Positions 20,787 to 30,232 of a DNA stretch of 64,000 bases are shown one piece after another. Positions within the stretch are counted from its first letter, which is position 1. Every line of letters starts with the position of its first letter. The DNA comes from Candidatus Flexicrinis proximus. Its GTDB lineage: Bacteria > Chloroflexota > Anaerolineae > Aggregatilineales > Phototrophicaceae. Made by a program: the position numbers and the translations under genes. The notes beneath the pieces are model-generated. The model saw only the letters and a list, made by a program, of their open reading frames with translations, had not been told where the DNA came from and ran no database searches. Location of the stretch: NCBI GenBank assembly GCA_016712885.1, contig JADJQF010000007.1, positions 1 through 64,000 of the forward strand, given 5' to 3'.

Positions 20787-23084
20787 GTGTCTCAAAGATC
20801 GCTCACAAAGGGATTGCCGGTATTTTTCGCAGGGTTAGGCGTATTGCTGCTGATCATAGCACCCAAAATCGGTCTGCTCTCATCTGATGCCGCTAAAGCT
20901 CAGAGCGTGACTCGCTTCGCCGGACCAACAAAGTCTGGCCCACTGGCACTCAACGCCGATGATACACTGCTGGCAGTCGCCAACCCGGACGCGAATACGG
21001 TTTCACTATTCGACGTAGGCGGGGATCGCAACCTGCCATTGGGTGAAATCGCGGTAGGGCAGGAGCCGAATGGTGTAGTTGTCTCGCCAGATGGCAAAAC
21101 GGTTTATGTCGCCAATACGCTTGACGGCACAGTATCGGTACTCACTGTTGATCAGGCACAGCAGCCCGTCGCCACCGTGATCGCAACGCTGGTTGTCGGG
21201 ACAGAACCTTACGGGATCGCGCTGACGCCCAACGGTCAGAAAGCGTATGTCACCAATGCCCGTTCGAACTCAGTCAGTGTGATCGATACGGCGTCGAATA
21301 CGGTGATCAAGACGATCACCAACATAGGGCCCTCTGTCGGAGCAGAGCCACGCGGTATCGCCATCACGAACAACGGCAACGACAGCGATACCGACGAGAC
21401 GGTTTATATCACGCATTTCTACTCGTTTGCCAACCAGGGTAAGCTTGACGGCCAGGACGATAGCAAAACCGGGCTGGTTACGAAAATTTCCAGCGAAACC
21501 GACTCCGGGATCGGGCAGATCGTACTGACCAACATGCCAGACACCGGTTTCAAGTCAGTAGGAGAGGCGATTGCGCGCATCGAACCCGGCCAGGAAGCCA
21601 AGTTTGTCACGGGCGCATACCCGAACCAAATGCAGGCGATTGCGATCAAAAACAACTTCGCCTACCTGCCGAACGTGGGCGCATCACCCAACGGCCCGGT
21701 TGCGTTTAATGTCAGCACACAGTCGCTCGTCCACATCCTCGATACAACCACCAACCTGGATACGGGTCTGACCATCAACCTACACAAGGCGGTTGCGCTG
21801 CAGCCCGAAGGCCCGCGTAAACTGTTCCTGGCGGTTCCCTGGGCGATTGCCTTCAAGAATAATCAGAATGAGGGGTACGTCGTCAGCGCAGCCAGCAATG
21901 TGTTGGTGAAGATCACTGCCGATCCGACGACAGGCGCGCTCACGGTAATAAACAATCCGCTGGATGGCAGCGTGCTGGAAATTCCTGTAGGGCGCAATCC
22001 GCGCGGGATCGTAATCAATAACGCCGATACGCGCGCGTATGTGATGAATTACATCTCACGTGATGTAACAGTGCTGGATCTGACCCGCTTCCCGGAACAG
22101 GTGAACGCCACGCTGCGCTCAACGGCATTACCCGCTGCCGGATCGAACGAAGAATTGGTATTGGTCGGCGAGGAGCTCTACAACACTTCGGTGGGCGAAT
22201 TCACCAACAGCATCGGGAATATGTCGAGAGAAGGCTGGCAGTCGTGTGCGGCGTGCCACCCGTTCGGCTTGTCCGATAACGTCGTATGGATTTTCGCCAC
22301 CGGACCGCGCCGGACCATCTCGCAGCACATTGATTTTACCGGGGGCACTCTGCGGGCGTTGAACTGGTCGGGTATTTTCGACGAGGAACAGGATTTTGAG
22401 CTGAACATTCGCGGTGTGTCGGGCGGTGCTGGCCTGCTGCTGAAGGCGGATGGCTCCGCACTTGAGGAAACCCCCAACATCGGCGGTCTGGTGATCGGCG
22501 ATCCGGCAGCACTGGCCGTTCACAACTCGACGCGCCTCGAACTGCAAGCCCGCACCCCGTCGGGCGGTGTCGTCCCGGCGTGGACGGCGATGGTCGCATA
22601 TATCCAGACGATCCGGGCGCCAATCTCGCCTCTGCGCGGCAGTACTGATCCAGAGATCGCCGAAGGTCGCCAGATCTTCATCAACAATAACTGTCAGGTC
22701 TGCCACGGCGGACCGCGCTGGTCTAGCAGCAGCATTCCAGGACCTGTCACCGATTTGACCCAAATAGCGGGTGGGCAGATCGTCGCCCAACTGCGGAACG
22801 TCGGTACATTCAACCCGGCAGATGTGAACGAAGTCCGCGCGAATGCCAAGCCCCCGCTCGGCGAGGCAGGCTTTGTGCCGCCCTCGCTGTTAAGTGTATT
22901 CGCCGTCCCGCCCTTCTTCCATAACGGAGGCGCCGCTTCGCTGGATGATGCGCTAAGCGACAGATTTGCCACGCACCGTGCGGCGGGCACCGGCGGAATC
23001 GACGGCCTGTCGAGTCCAGAAGATCGGCGCAAACTGATCAAGTTCCTCCTGTCGATTGACGCGACGACGGAACCGATCCAGTAG
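20787..23084 (+). CDS. YVTN-type beta-propeller protein with two cytochrome c haem sites
   Basis: 765 residues from a GTG at 20787, preferred over upstream ATGs because AGGGGGGG lies 5 bases before it and the product then starts with a signal sequence ('GLPVFFAGLGVLLLIIAPKIGLL'). Residues about 50-450 carry YVTN/YncE repeats ('VVVSPDGKTVYVANTLDGTVSVL', 'IALTPNGQKAYVTNARSNSVSVID', 'RGIVINNADTRAYVMNYISRDVTVLDL'). The C-terminal third has two c-type haem motifs, CAACH (residue 487) and CQVCH (residue 636), in a di-haem peroxidase/MauG-like arrangement with 'PSLLSVFAVPPFFHNGGAASLDDAL'. The protein is exported and probably redox-active; the substrate is not evident. A terminator follows. Confidence 0.85.
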   Translation: MSQRSLTKGLPVFFAGLGVLLLIIAPKIGLLSSDAAKAQSVTRFAGPTKSGPLALNADDTLLAVANPDANTVSLFDVGGDRNLPLGEIAVGQEPNGVVVSPDGKTVYVANTLDGTVSVLTVDQAQQPVATVIATLVVGTEPYGIALTPNGQKAYVTNARSNSVSVIDTASNTVIKTITNIGPSVGAEPRGIAITNNGNDSDTDETVYITHFYSFANQGKLDGQDDSKTGLVTKISSETDSGIGQIVLTNMPDTGFKSVGEAIARIEPGQEAKFVTGAYPNQMQAIAIKNNFAYLPNVGASPNGPVAFNVSTQSLVHILDTTTNLDTGLTINLHKAVALQPEGPRKLFLAVPWAIAFKNNQNEGYVVSAASNVLVKITADPTTGALTVINNPLDGSVLEIPVGRNPRGIVINNADTRAYVMNYISRDVTVLDLTRFPEQVNATLRSTALPAAGSNEELVLVGEELYNTSVGEFTNSIGNMSREGWQSCAACHPFGLSDNVVWIFATGPRRTISQHIDFTGGTLRALNWSGIFDEEQDFELNIRGVSGGAGLLLKADGSALEETPNIGGLVIGDPAALAVHNSTRLELQARTPSGGVVPAWTAMVAYIQTIRAPISPLRGSTDPEIAEGRQIFINNNCQVCHGGPRWSSSSIPGPVTDLTQIAGGQIVAQLRNVGTFNPADVNEVRANAKPPLGEAGFVPPSLLSVFAVPPFFHNGGAASLDDALSDRFATHRAAGTGGIDGLSSPEDRRKLIKFLLSIDATTEPIQ

Positions 23085-23168
23085 GGCTAAACATTGCCCT
23101 GTATGGATCAGAAATTGATCTGACTGAAGAAGCGTACTTTCCTCGGTGCGCAACAGAGTGACTGGAAA

Positions 23169-23206
23169 AACCTGGCAAGCGTGCAAAGCTTGCCAGGTTT
23201 TGTTTG
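23169..23206 (+). terminator. terminator after the beta-propeller/cytochrome gene
   Basis: Perfect 12-base arms AACCTGGCAAGC / GCTTGCCAGGTT with a 7-base loop, then TTGTTT, 85 bases after the stop. Confidence 0.8.
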
Positions 23207-23295
23207 GTGTGGCCTCGATAGTCATCTTTGTGGCAATGATACGGTTGCCCTCCGCTCGTTTGGTGCGCAAGAACGAACCAGTTTCCGGATGTCCA

Positions 23296-23967
23296 CTAGG
23301 GCGTAAACTGCTTCCAGTGCCCCTCGGAGATGATTTCGACTGTCCCGTTGACCACCTTTATGGCGGTCTCATCGTCAATCGCGTACCCTGGATTCGGGAG
23401 ATCGGCGGCCCATCTTTCGGCATGTGCCATGGTGTTTTCCGGGAAAGTGGGGTAATCCAGATGCGGAAAGATCGAGAAATCGACGATGCCCAGCGTTTCA
23501 TCGTTGCCAGTGGGCGATTTCCAGCCGACGAATTCCTTCCCGATGCGCGGTGTCATCACCATGCTCCCAGCGCTCAGACCCACCCAGACCATTTCGCCCA
23601 GCGACGGCAGGAGATCCGCCAGCCCGGATTCCCGCATCCAGTGGCTCAGATACAGGGCATCGCCGCCATTCACCAGGAGGACATCCGTCTCCCGTACCCA
23701 GGAGATCCAGCGTTCTTTATCGAGGCTGGGCAGCGCCGTAAGCTCCAGCACTCCCACGGATTTCCAACCCAGCTCGCACATGTATGAGGGAGTCGGATGT
23801 CCGCTGATGAATTCCCATGCCAAGCCAGGAGTGCCATAAGGGTGGCCGTAGATTGCGGTGGGAATGCAGAGGGCATTGCACTCGGAAATCGGCTTGCCCA
23901 GCAATTCGAGCAGCGCATTATGGATACTGGGGTTTCTGACCCCACCTGAAGTGAGCAGAAATTTCAT
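23296..23967 (-). CDS. peptidase E-like (S51 family) serine peptidase
   Basis: 223 residues from ATG 23967 (AGAGGA upstream). An S51 fold is indicated by 'KFLLTSGGVRNPSI', 'DVLLVNGGDALYLSHWM' and the nucleophile elbow 'WVGLSAGSMVM', with 'GLGIVDFSIFPHLDYP'-type sequence after it ('TLGIVDFSIFPHLDYPTFPE'), including the catalytic His region. Family members cleave Asp-X dipeptides or cyanophycin-derived peptides in the cytoplasm. It is a single gene convergent with the cytochrome gene. The S51 family call is firm; the substrate is not. Confidence 0.8.
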   Translation of the reverse strand: MKFLLTSGGVRNPSIHNALLELLGKPISECNALCIPTAIYGHPYGTPGLAWEFISGHPTPSYMCELGWKSVGVLELTALPSLDKERWISWVRETDVLLVNGGDALYLSHWMRESGLADLLPSLGEMVWVGLSAGSMVMTPRIGKEFVGWKSPTGNDETLGIVDFSIFPHLDYPTFPENTMAHAERWAADLPNPGYAIDDETAIKVVNGTVEIISEGHWKQFTP

Positions 23968-24013
23968 GATTCCTCTCTTTGACAATTTATTGCGAGCCAA
24001 GGGGCACTAATGT

Positions 24014-24609
24014 TCATAAACTTCCCGCTGTGACCGCGCCTGCGCGCTCGGAATTCACGACAATGGTGCCATTGGGGGAAGCTTTGCTATTCGTCACCTG
24101 AAACGCCGCCTGCATGGTGCCATCGGCAAACAGCCGTTTTCCACTGCCCAAGGTCAGGGGGATATATCTTGAACCAGAACACATCGACCAAATCATGATT
24201 TATCAGCCTCTGATGGTGATTTGCACTTCCGTATACATGCAAATCCGGCCTTGCTGCTGCTTGAGTTGGCTGACTTTTTCCGCATTGTCTCCGCCTAAAA
24301 ATACGGAGGGCTGCCATTCGGAAGATGTCATAGTCTTCGAGGCGACGTACTTGGTCGCTCCATTGACGCTCGGCCATAGGTCCGCATGCTGTGGCCAGTA
24401 CGGGGCCCAAATATCAAAGGTTTTGCGCCCGATCAACAAATCAAACGGCATGTTCATCTCCCTACGCACGATTGTTCCAAGAACATTGTCGGAATAGGGA
24501 GCGACCCAGCCGCCATACGCGAAGCCACCACTGGGATCTTCGTCTGGCCGCCCATGGCCTGTAAGACACCATCAAGGGTGATGTGAGAGATGACAATAAC
24601 TTTTCACAT
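24014..24609 (-). pseudogene. RibD C-terminal/dihydrofolate reductase-like protein (frameshifted)
   Basis: Three frames give one protein of about 195 residues: 'KVIVISHITLDGVLQAMGG', 'GGWVAPYSD', 'MPFDLLIGRKTFDIWAPYWPQHADLWPSVNGATKYVASKTM', 'VSQLKQQQGPDLHVYGSA', 'LINHDLVDVFWFKIYPLTLGSGKRLFADGT' and 'AFQVTNSKASPNGTIVVN'. This matches the YyaP-type family of DHFR/RibD_C-fold reductases. The ATG at 24609 is followed at once by TGA, and breaks also occur near 24540, 24260 and 24170. It may be decayed or badly sequenced. Confidence 0.65.
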
Positions 24610-24974
24610 GACCGAGTTCCTTCAACATCTAGAGACCTTGAAGGTAAATATAGCACAGACGTTCCAAATACGGCAAACTAGATTACAGCTCCAAGTATCT
24701 GAGCCGCCAGTACACGCAGGCGAAAAGCCGAAAGTTACAAGGATAAGCACGAGGAGCCGTTGGCCTAGCCCCATTTGAAGCGAGTAACAGAGACTCAAGC
24801 GACGTGGCGAGCCGGGGACTCGCTGCTTGCACCGCGCAAGATCCCTCACGTGTGGGCTTATGTGGGGGATACGCGGGGGAATCTCTCTGGCGTTTTTTGT
24901 CCCTTTTGCCCACGCCTCACCCTTTTCTCAATGCGCGGTTTCTCACGCTTGATCTCGTATTGTCTTGCGTGGGG
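24610..24974. other. 365-base stretch with no supported gene
   Basis: Lies between the broken reductase and the end of the hydrogenase operon. The open frames are shadows without family matches. No strong hairpin with a T run was seen after the hydrogenase protease gene. Confidence 0.4.
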
Positions 24975-25484
24975 TTACGATTGGATCTCGCGGCAGATGG
25001 CCTCAACAACTGGATTGACGGTGGCCTCTACCCCGGTGGAGAGACCGGCGCCGAGATCGTATTGCTCGCCCTCGACAAGGTAAAGGACAAGGCGCGGCGG
25101 CAGCACGCCGAGCGCGCGCGCCAACTCAATCGCATGTTCTACACCGAGGCCGTGGGTCGAAGCGAGGAAATCCTGTGTCGCGAAGTCTTGCGCCGCCACT
25201 TCGAGGCGGACAAGCGTACCGGGTTGGGCACCGCTGGACATCGCGTCGATCAGCATAGAGACACTTGCGGCGGACTGTTCCCATGCGCTGAACAGCGCAC
25301 TGCCTTCGCGCTGTTCTGTGAGCACGGTGACGTGAGGGATGGCGCGGTCAGCGATGCGTCGTGCGACGATGAGGCCAAACGCGTCGTCGCCGCGGTCGTT
25401 ATTGCCTACACCGATGACGAGGGTCTCGGACGAAGCCCCAACGGATGTTGGAGGGTTGGCCTCATGGTGCAGTGCAGCACACAT
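24975..25484 (-). CDS. [NiFe] hydrogenase maturation protease
   Basis: 169 residues from ATG 25484; a TTG at 25493 is also possible. HybD/HycI family: 'ETLVIGVGNNDRGDDAFGLIVARRIAD' (nickel-sensing Glu/Asp region), 'SMLIDAMSSGAQPGTLVRLE' and 'STHGLGVEHAIELARALG' with the conserved His. It removes the C-terminal peptide of the large subunit once nickel is in place. It is last in the hydrogenase operon, right after its substrate gene. Confidence 0.88.
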   Translation of the reverse strand: MCAALHHEANPPTSVGASSETLVIGVGNNDRGDDAFGLIVARRIADRAIPHVTVLTEQREGSALFSAWEQSAASVSMLIDAMSSGAQPGTLVRLEVAAQDFATQDFLASTHGLGVEHAIELARALGVLPPRLVLYLVEGEQYDLGAGLSTGVEATVNPVVEAICREIQS

Positions 25485-25493
25485 CGCCGGCAA

Positions 25494-26808
25494 TTACGTC
25501 GTCAGGCGTGTGATGTCGGACTTGAGGAAGTGAGTCGCGCACGAGATACAGGGATCGTAATTGCGGATGGCGTGCTCGCAGCGCAGGGTGATCTCCTCGT
25601 CGGACTTATCAATCATCTGGGCGACAATGTTGTGCAGATCGCGCTCGATCATCTTCTGGTTCTGCGAGGTCGGCGGGCTGATACGCGCCTCGGCGATCAG
25701 GCCGTCAGCATCGATGCGGTAGCGGTGGTAAAGGATGCCACGCGGCGCCTCGGTACAGGCGTGACCGACACCGGCTTTCGGCTCGAATGGGACAGCCGGT
25801 CGATCGGGCGGCTCGTAGGCCTCAATGATCCTTACAGCCTCGTCACAGGCGTAAAGCGTTTCGAGCGCGCGCACGATGATACTTTGGAATGGATTACGGC
25901 ACTCAGCGCCAAAACCGACCTCGCGGATGGCCTCGTGCGTGAGCGGCGAAAACTGCTTGTAGTTCAGGTTGTAGCGCGCGAGCGGCCCGACGGCGTACAG
26001 CTTGCTGCCGTCCAATACGCCGCGCAGGGCGTTGGAATGGGCGACATGTTCTTCAGTAAAACGCTGGTCGAACTCGTTGACGGGGATATCGAGGCCGCGG
26101 TTCGAGACGACGCGCCCCTCGTTAATGGCGTATTCCTCGGGGTGGTGCAGGGCAACGTATTCGCAATCCTGTTCGAAGACGGGGAATTCCAGCGTTGAGA
26201 CCCAACGCACGGTCTCATAGGCGGCGTCGCGCGCCCATTTGACGCGTTCGAGCAGCAGTGCGAACTCCGCCTTGGTTGGGAGACGATAGAAGCCGCCGAC
26301 GCGCACGTTGATCGGATGAATCTCGCGGCCGCCTACAACGTTCATGATGTCGTTGCCGACCTTCTTGAGCTGTAGCGCCTTGCGGACAAGATCCGGGTGA
26401 TCCTTGGCGATGTTGATAACGCTGTCGACCCCGAGAAAGTCGGGTGCGTGCAGCATATAGATATGCAGCGCGTGGCTTTCGATCCATTCACCGCAGTAGA
26501 GCAGACGGCGTAGCGCGCGCAGCTGGCCGCCGACAGTGACGCCGAAGATGCTTTCGAGCGCGTGGACAGCGCTCATCTGGTAGGCAACCGGACAGATGCC
26601 GCAGATACGCGCGGTGATGTCGGGGGCTTCGCTATAGAGACGGCCTCGCAGCAGCGCTTCGAAGAAGCGCGGTGGCTCGAAGATTTTGAGCTTGACGTCT
26701 TGCACGATGCCGTTCCGGATTTTGACCGACAGACCACCTTCCCCTTCGACACGGGCAAGCATGCCGACTTTCAACGAGCGGCTTTTTTTCTTCGCAGTAT
26801 CGGTCAGT

Positions 26809-26822
<14 letters not shown>
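25494..26822 (-). CDS. hydA: group 3b [NiFe] hydrogenase large (alpha) subunit
   Basis: 442 residues from ATG 26822, with AAGGAGG 8 bases upstream; the start overlaps the small-subunit gene by 14 bases. The nickel ligands are present: 'RICGICP' (Cys74, Cys77) and C-terminal 'DPCISCATHF' (Cys425, Cys428, His431). Eleven residues follow the His, which the protease next door would remove. 'VEGEGGLSVKI' and 'EAPRGILYHRYRID' are typical of F420/NAD(P)-reducing group 3 enzymes. It binds and oxidises or produces H2 in the cytoplasm, in a four-subunit complex with HydB, HydG and HydD. Confidence 0.92.
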
Positions 26823-27591
<769 letters not shown>

Positions 27592-27599
27592 CGTTATCC

Positions 27600-28460
27600 C
27601 TACACTTCCTGTTTATCCATCAGGGCGCGGATCGCCGGATACCGGAAGACCGGGCCATCGCGGCAAACAAACATAGGTCCGAACTGGCAATGGCCGCACA
27701 CGCGTATGGCACACTTCATATTACGTTCCATCGAAAGGTAGATGTTTTCAGCGCGGACGCCGCGCTTTTCGAGCTCTTGCGCGCTGTAGCGCATCATGCC
27801 CTCGGGGCCGCAGACCATTGCGACCGTGCTGCGCGGGTCGAATGGGGCGCGCGGGATGAGCTTGGTAACAAAACCGATGTTGCCACGCCAACTGCCGCTG
27901 GCGCGGTCGACCGTCACGAAGATGTCGAGATCGAAGTGCGCACGCCACTGCTCCAACTGTTTGCGATACAGCATGTCGGAGGGCGTGCGCGCGCCGTAAA
28001 GCAGCACGACTTTGCCGTAGCTGTCGCGCTCGGCGAGGATGCGATACATGGCGGGGCGCAGCGGCGCGAGGCCGATGCCGCCGGCGACCAGCACGACGTC
28101 TTTCTTGCGTGCCGCCTCGACCGGCCATGCGGTGCCGAATGGGCCGCGCACGCCGACGACATCGCCGGCGCGGAGCTCGGCCATCGCCTGCGTCACCGTA
28201 CCAACGGCGCGCGTCGTATGCACGAGTGGTCCGGATTCGGCGGGGTCGCTGCTGATCGAAATCGGGATTTCGCCGACGCCGAAGATGTAGACCATGTTGA
28301 ACTGTCCGGGCGCGAACGAGAGGCAGTTGCCGCCGTCTGCAGGGGCGATGTCGATCGAAAACGTGTCGGCCGTATCGCGGCGGACGCGCAGCACCCGGTA
28401 GAGTGTGGGGAGCATTGGGTCGGACAATACCGGTTTGACCGGCGTTTGCAATGTCATCAT
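27600..28460 (-). CDS. hydG: hydrogenase gamma subunit, FAD/NAD(P)H-binding reductase
   Basis: 286 residues from ATG 28460. Ferredoxin-NADP reductase fold: FAD-binding 'CLSFAPGQFNMVYIFGVGEIPISISS', NAD(P)-binding 'DVVLVAGGIGLAPLRPAMY' and 'VAMVCGPEGMM', and a C-terminal [2Fe-2S] motif 'MKCAIRVCGHCQFGPMFVCRDGPVF'. It transfers electrons between NAD(P)H and the iron-sulfur chain. It lies 10 bases after hydB, in the same B-G-D-A order as Pyrococcus sulfhydrogenase I. Confidence 0.92.
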   Translation of the reverse strand: MMTLQTPVKPVLSDPMLPTLYRVLRVRRDTADTFSIDIAPADGGNCLSFAPGQFNMVYIFGVGEIPISISSDPAESGPLVHTTRAVGTVTQAMAELRAGDVVGVRGPFGTAWPVEAARKKDVVLVAGGIGLAPLRPAMYRILAERDSYGKVVLLYGARTPSDMLYRKQLEQWRAHFDLDIFVTVDRASGSWRGNIGFVTKLIPRAPFDPRSTVAMVCGPEGMMRYSAQELEKRGVRAENIYLSMERNMKCAIRVCGHCQFGPMFVCRDGPVFRYPAIRALMDKQEV

Positions 28461-28470
28461 CTTCTGCCCC

Positions 28471-29637
28471 CTATTTTTTCCGCGTGGCGTCGGCGGGTTC
28501 GGACTCTTGGATGGCGCGGATTTCCGCGGTGATGTCGATTCCGGCGGGACACCATGCAATGCAGCGCCCACAGCCAACGCAGCCCATCGAGTCGAACTGG
28601 TCGTTCCAGGTCGCCATTTTATGGGTCAGCCATTGGCGGTAGCGCGACTTGGAGGTGGCCCGCACGCTGCCGCCAAAGATGTATGAAGAGTCGAGCATGA
28701 AACACGAGTCCCACTTGCGCCAGCGCTCGGCGTGGTCACCGGACAAGTCGGTGACGTCTTCGACGGTCGAGCAGAAGCAGGTCGGGCAGACCATCGTGCA
28801 ATTGGCGCAGGAAAGACAGCGCGAAGCCACAGAATCCCATTGGGGATGGTCGTGACTGTGATTGAGCAGATCTCGCAGGCCTTTGGTCTTCACGGCACGA
28901 CCCATGTTTTGTGCAGCCGCATGCAGCAGGCCGGAGGCGTTCTTCTGCTCCTCGGCAGAGGTGTTGCGCTGCGGGATGCCTTCCATGATGGCTGCGCCGC
29001 GGTCACTGTGGACTTCCACCACGAAGTAGTGCCGGTCCTCGTCCAGGACTTCGGTCAGCGCCAGATCACAGCCGTCGGTCACCTGAGGGCCTGCGTCCAT
29101 CGAGGCGCAGAAGCAGGTTTTTCCGGGCCGTGTGCAATTGACGGCGAGAATAAATGCATCCTCACGCCGGGATTTATACACCGGATCGGCATAGGTTTGA
29201 TTGATGAAGACACGATCCTGGATGGCAATTGCGCGCACTTCACAGGGACGGACACCGATAAAGGCGAAGGGCTTTGTACGTTCACCCGGGTCATCGCTGT
29301 TGGTCCCGATTGTGATGCTGGAGCCTGTGCGGTCGGCCTGCCAGAGCTTAACTTCAGGCGGAAACAGATATCGTTTCCAGGATTGCGGGCTAATCGTATA
29401 GCCAAATAGACTAGGCTTGTCGGTCTTGATGAGCCGGTAAGTAGCTGTGTCCTGTTCGTCGAAGGCACCTGCCGGCAGGTCGTCAACACCGGCGATATCA
29501 TCATAGACGATCACCCCCTCGCGGACACATGGCCCGATCAGCCGGTAATTCTGCTCAACGAGAGCGTGTAATAAGGCATCAAGTCCGTGCAAATCCAGTG
29601 TCTTATATGCCCGCGCTCGTGCCGTCGTCTTTGGCAT
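28471..29637 (-). CDS. hydB: hydrogenase beta subunit, 4Fe-4S dicluster protein
   Basis: 388 residues from ATG 29637 (GGGAGT upstream); a GTG at 29649 is possible but has no binding site. The C-terminal third carries two 4Fe-4S motifs, 'CLSCANCTMVCPTCFCS' and 'CVGCGRCIAWCPAGID', and Cys residues occur earlier ('IGVRPCEVRAI', 'NCTRPGKTCFCAS'). This matches HydB/AsrA-like beta subunits, which can also reduce sulfur compounds in archaeal sulfhydrogenase. It is the first gene of the operon, so the upstream CRP-type palindrome probably controls all five genes. Confidence 0.9.
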   Translation of the reverse strand: MPKTTARARAYKTLDLHGLDALLHALVEQNYRLIGPCVREGVIVYDDIAGVDDLPAGAFDEQDTATYRLIKTDKPSLFGYTISPQSWKRYLFPPEVKLWQADRTGSSITIGTNSDDPGERTKPFAFIGVRPCEVRAIAIQDRVFINQTYADPVYKSRREDAFILAVNCTRPGKTCFCASMDAGPQVTDGCDLALTEVLDEDRHYFVVEVHSDRGAAIMEGIPQRNTSAEEQKNASGLLHAAAQNMGRAVKTKGLRDLLNHSHDHPQWDSVASRCLSCANCTMVCPTCFCSTVEDVTDLSGDHAERWRKWDSCFMLDSSYIFGGSVRATSKSRYRQWLTHKMATWNDQFDSMGCVGCGRCIAWCPAGIDITAEIRAIQESEPADATRKK

Positions 29638-29718
29638 ATGAACTCCCACTGCTTTAGTTAACCAACCTGGAACCTACGCGGCAAACGTACTTTAATTTAT
29701 TCTAGCGCGTTTTCAACT

Positions 29719-29740
29719 ATTTGTGAATTAATTCACAAAT
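29719..29740. promoter_or_regulatory. perfect CRP/FNR-family operator upstream of the hydrogenase operon
   Basis: A 22-base perfect palindrome whose core is TGTGAATTAATTCACA, that is TGTGA-N6-TCACA with A/T flanks. This equals the CRP consensus and differs from the FNR core (TTGAT-N4-ATCAA). It is 82-103 bases before the hydB ATG, a position suited to an activator. The regulator is not in the window. Confidence 0.65.
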
Positions 29741-30232
29741 ACATTCCACATGTTTTATCTGTGAGGTTTGTTACTTGTGTTTGAAGCGGAGAAACGGTAT
29801 GTGCATATGTGACGATGGTACATTTGTGGCCGGCGCTAGAATGTTGGCTGTTCTCGGGGCGGGGAAAGTTCGGGGCAATGGCAATGGTCAGCGGTTGCGA
29901 CGAGCCGCGAGGATTTCGGCGGATCGGGCACACGCCTTGATCCCCAAGCTGACTACAGGAAGAGCGACCCAGAGGCTGTTACATGCACTAAGTCTGTGGC
30001 GGCGCTGTCTCCTACACCTCTCCGAGGGACGCGCGCCCTTCGACCGCTGTGCGAGGTGCAGAAGTGCTAAATCCTGGCGGGGTGTATGGACCGGACACAT
30101 AAGTGACAGGCCTTTTTCACCCAATATATCGGGATAATTGATCGAAGCCGCAAGATAACGATACGCTCATGATATAATCCTCTTCATCTTTCCCCCCAAA
30201 ACACACTGGATTAACAGATCATCTCCTCCTCA
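29741..30232. other. 492-base stretch between the hydrogenase promoter region and the serine hydrolase gene
   Basis: Arginine-rich open frames on both strands, none with a recognised family. A phrase near 30088-30110 (GGACACATAAGTGACAGGCC) resembles an insertion-sequence end, but no partner end was found. The last 60 bases are A/T-rich and probably hold the hydrolase promoter. Confidence 0.35.

Noticed and set aside
24804..26198. Long plus-strand open frame of 464 codons opposite the hydrogenase protease and large subunit
   Set aside because: It is the mirror frame of two genes with clear family motifs and has no domain of its own.
30088..30110. Phrase GGACACATAAGTGACAGGCC resembling an insertion-sequence terminal repeat
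   Set aside because: No second end, target duplication or transposase frame was found nearby.
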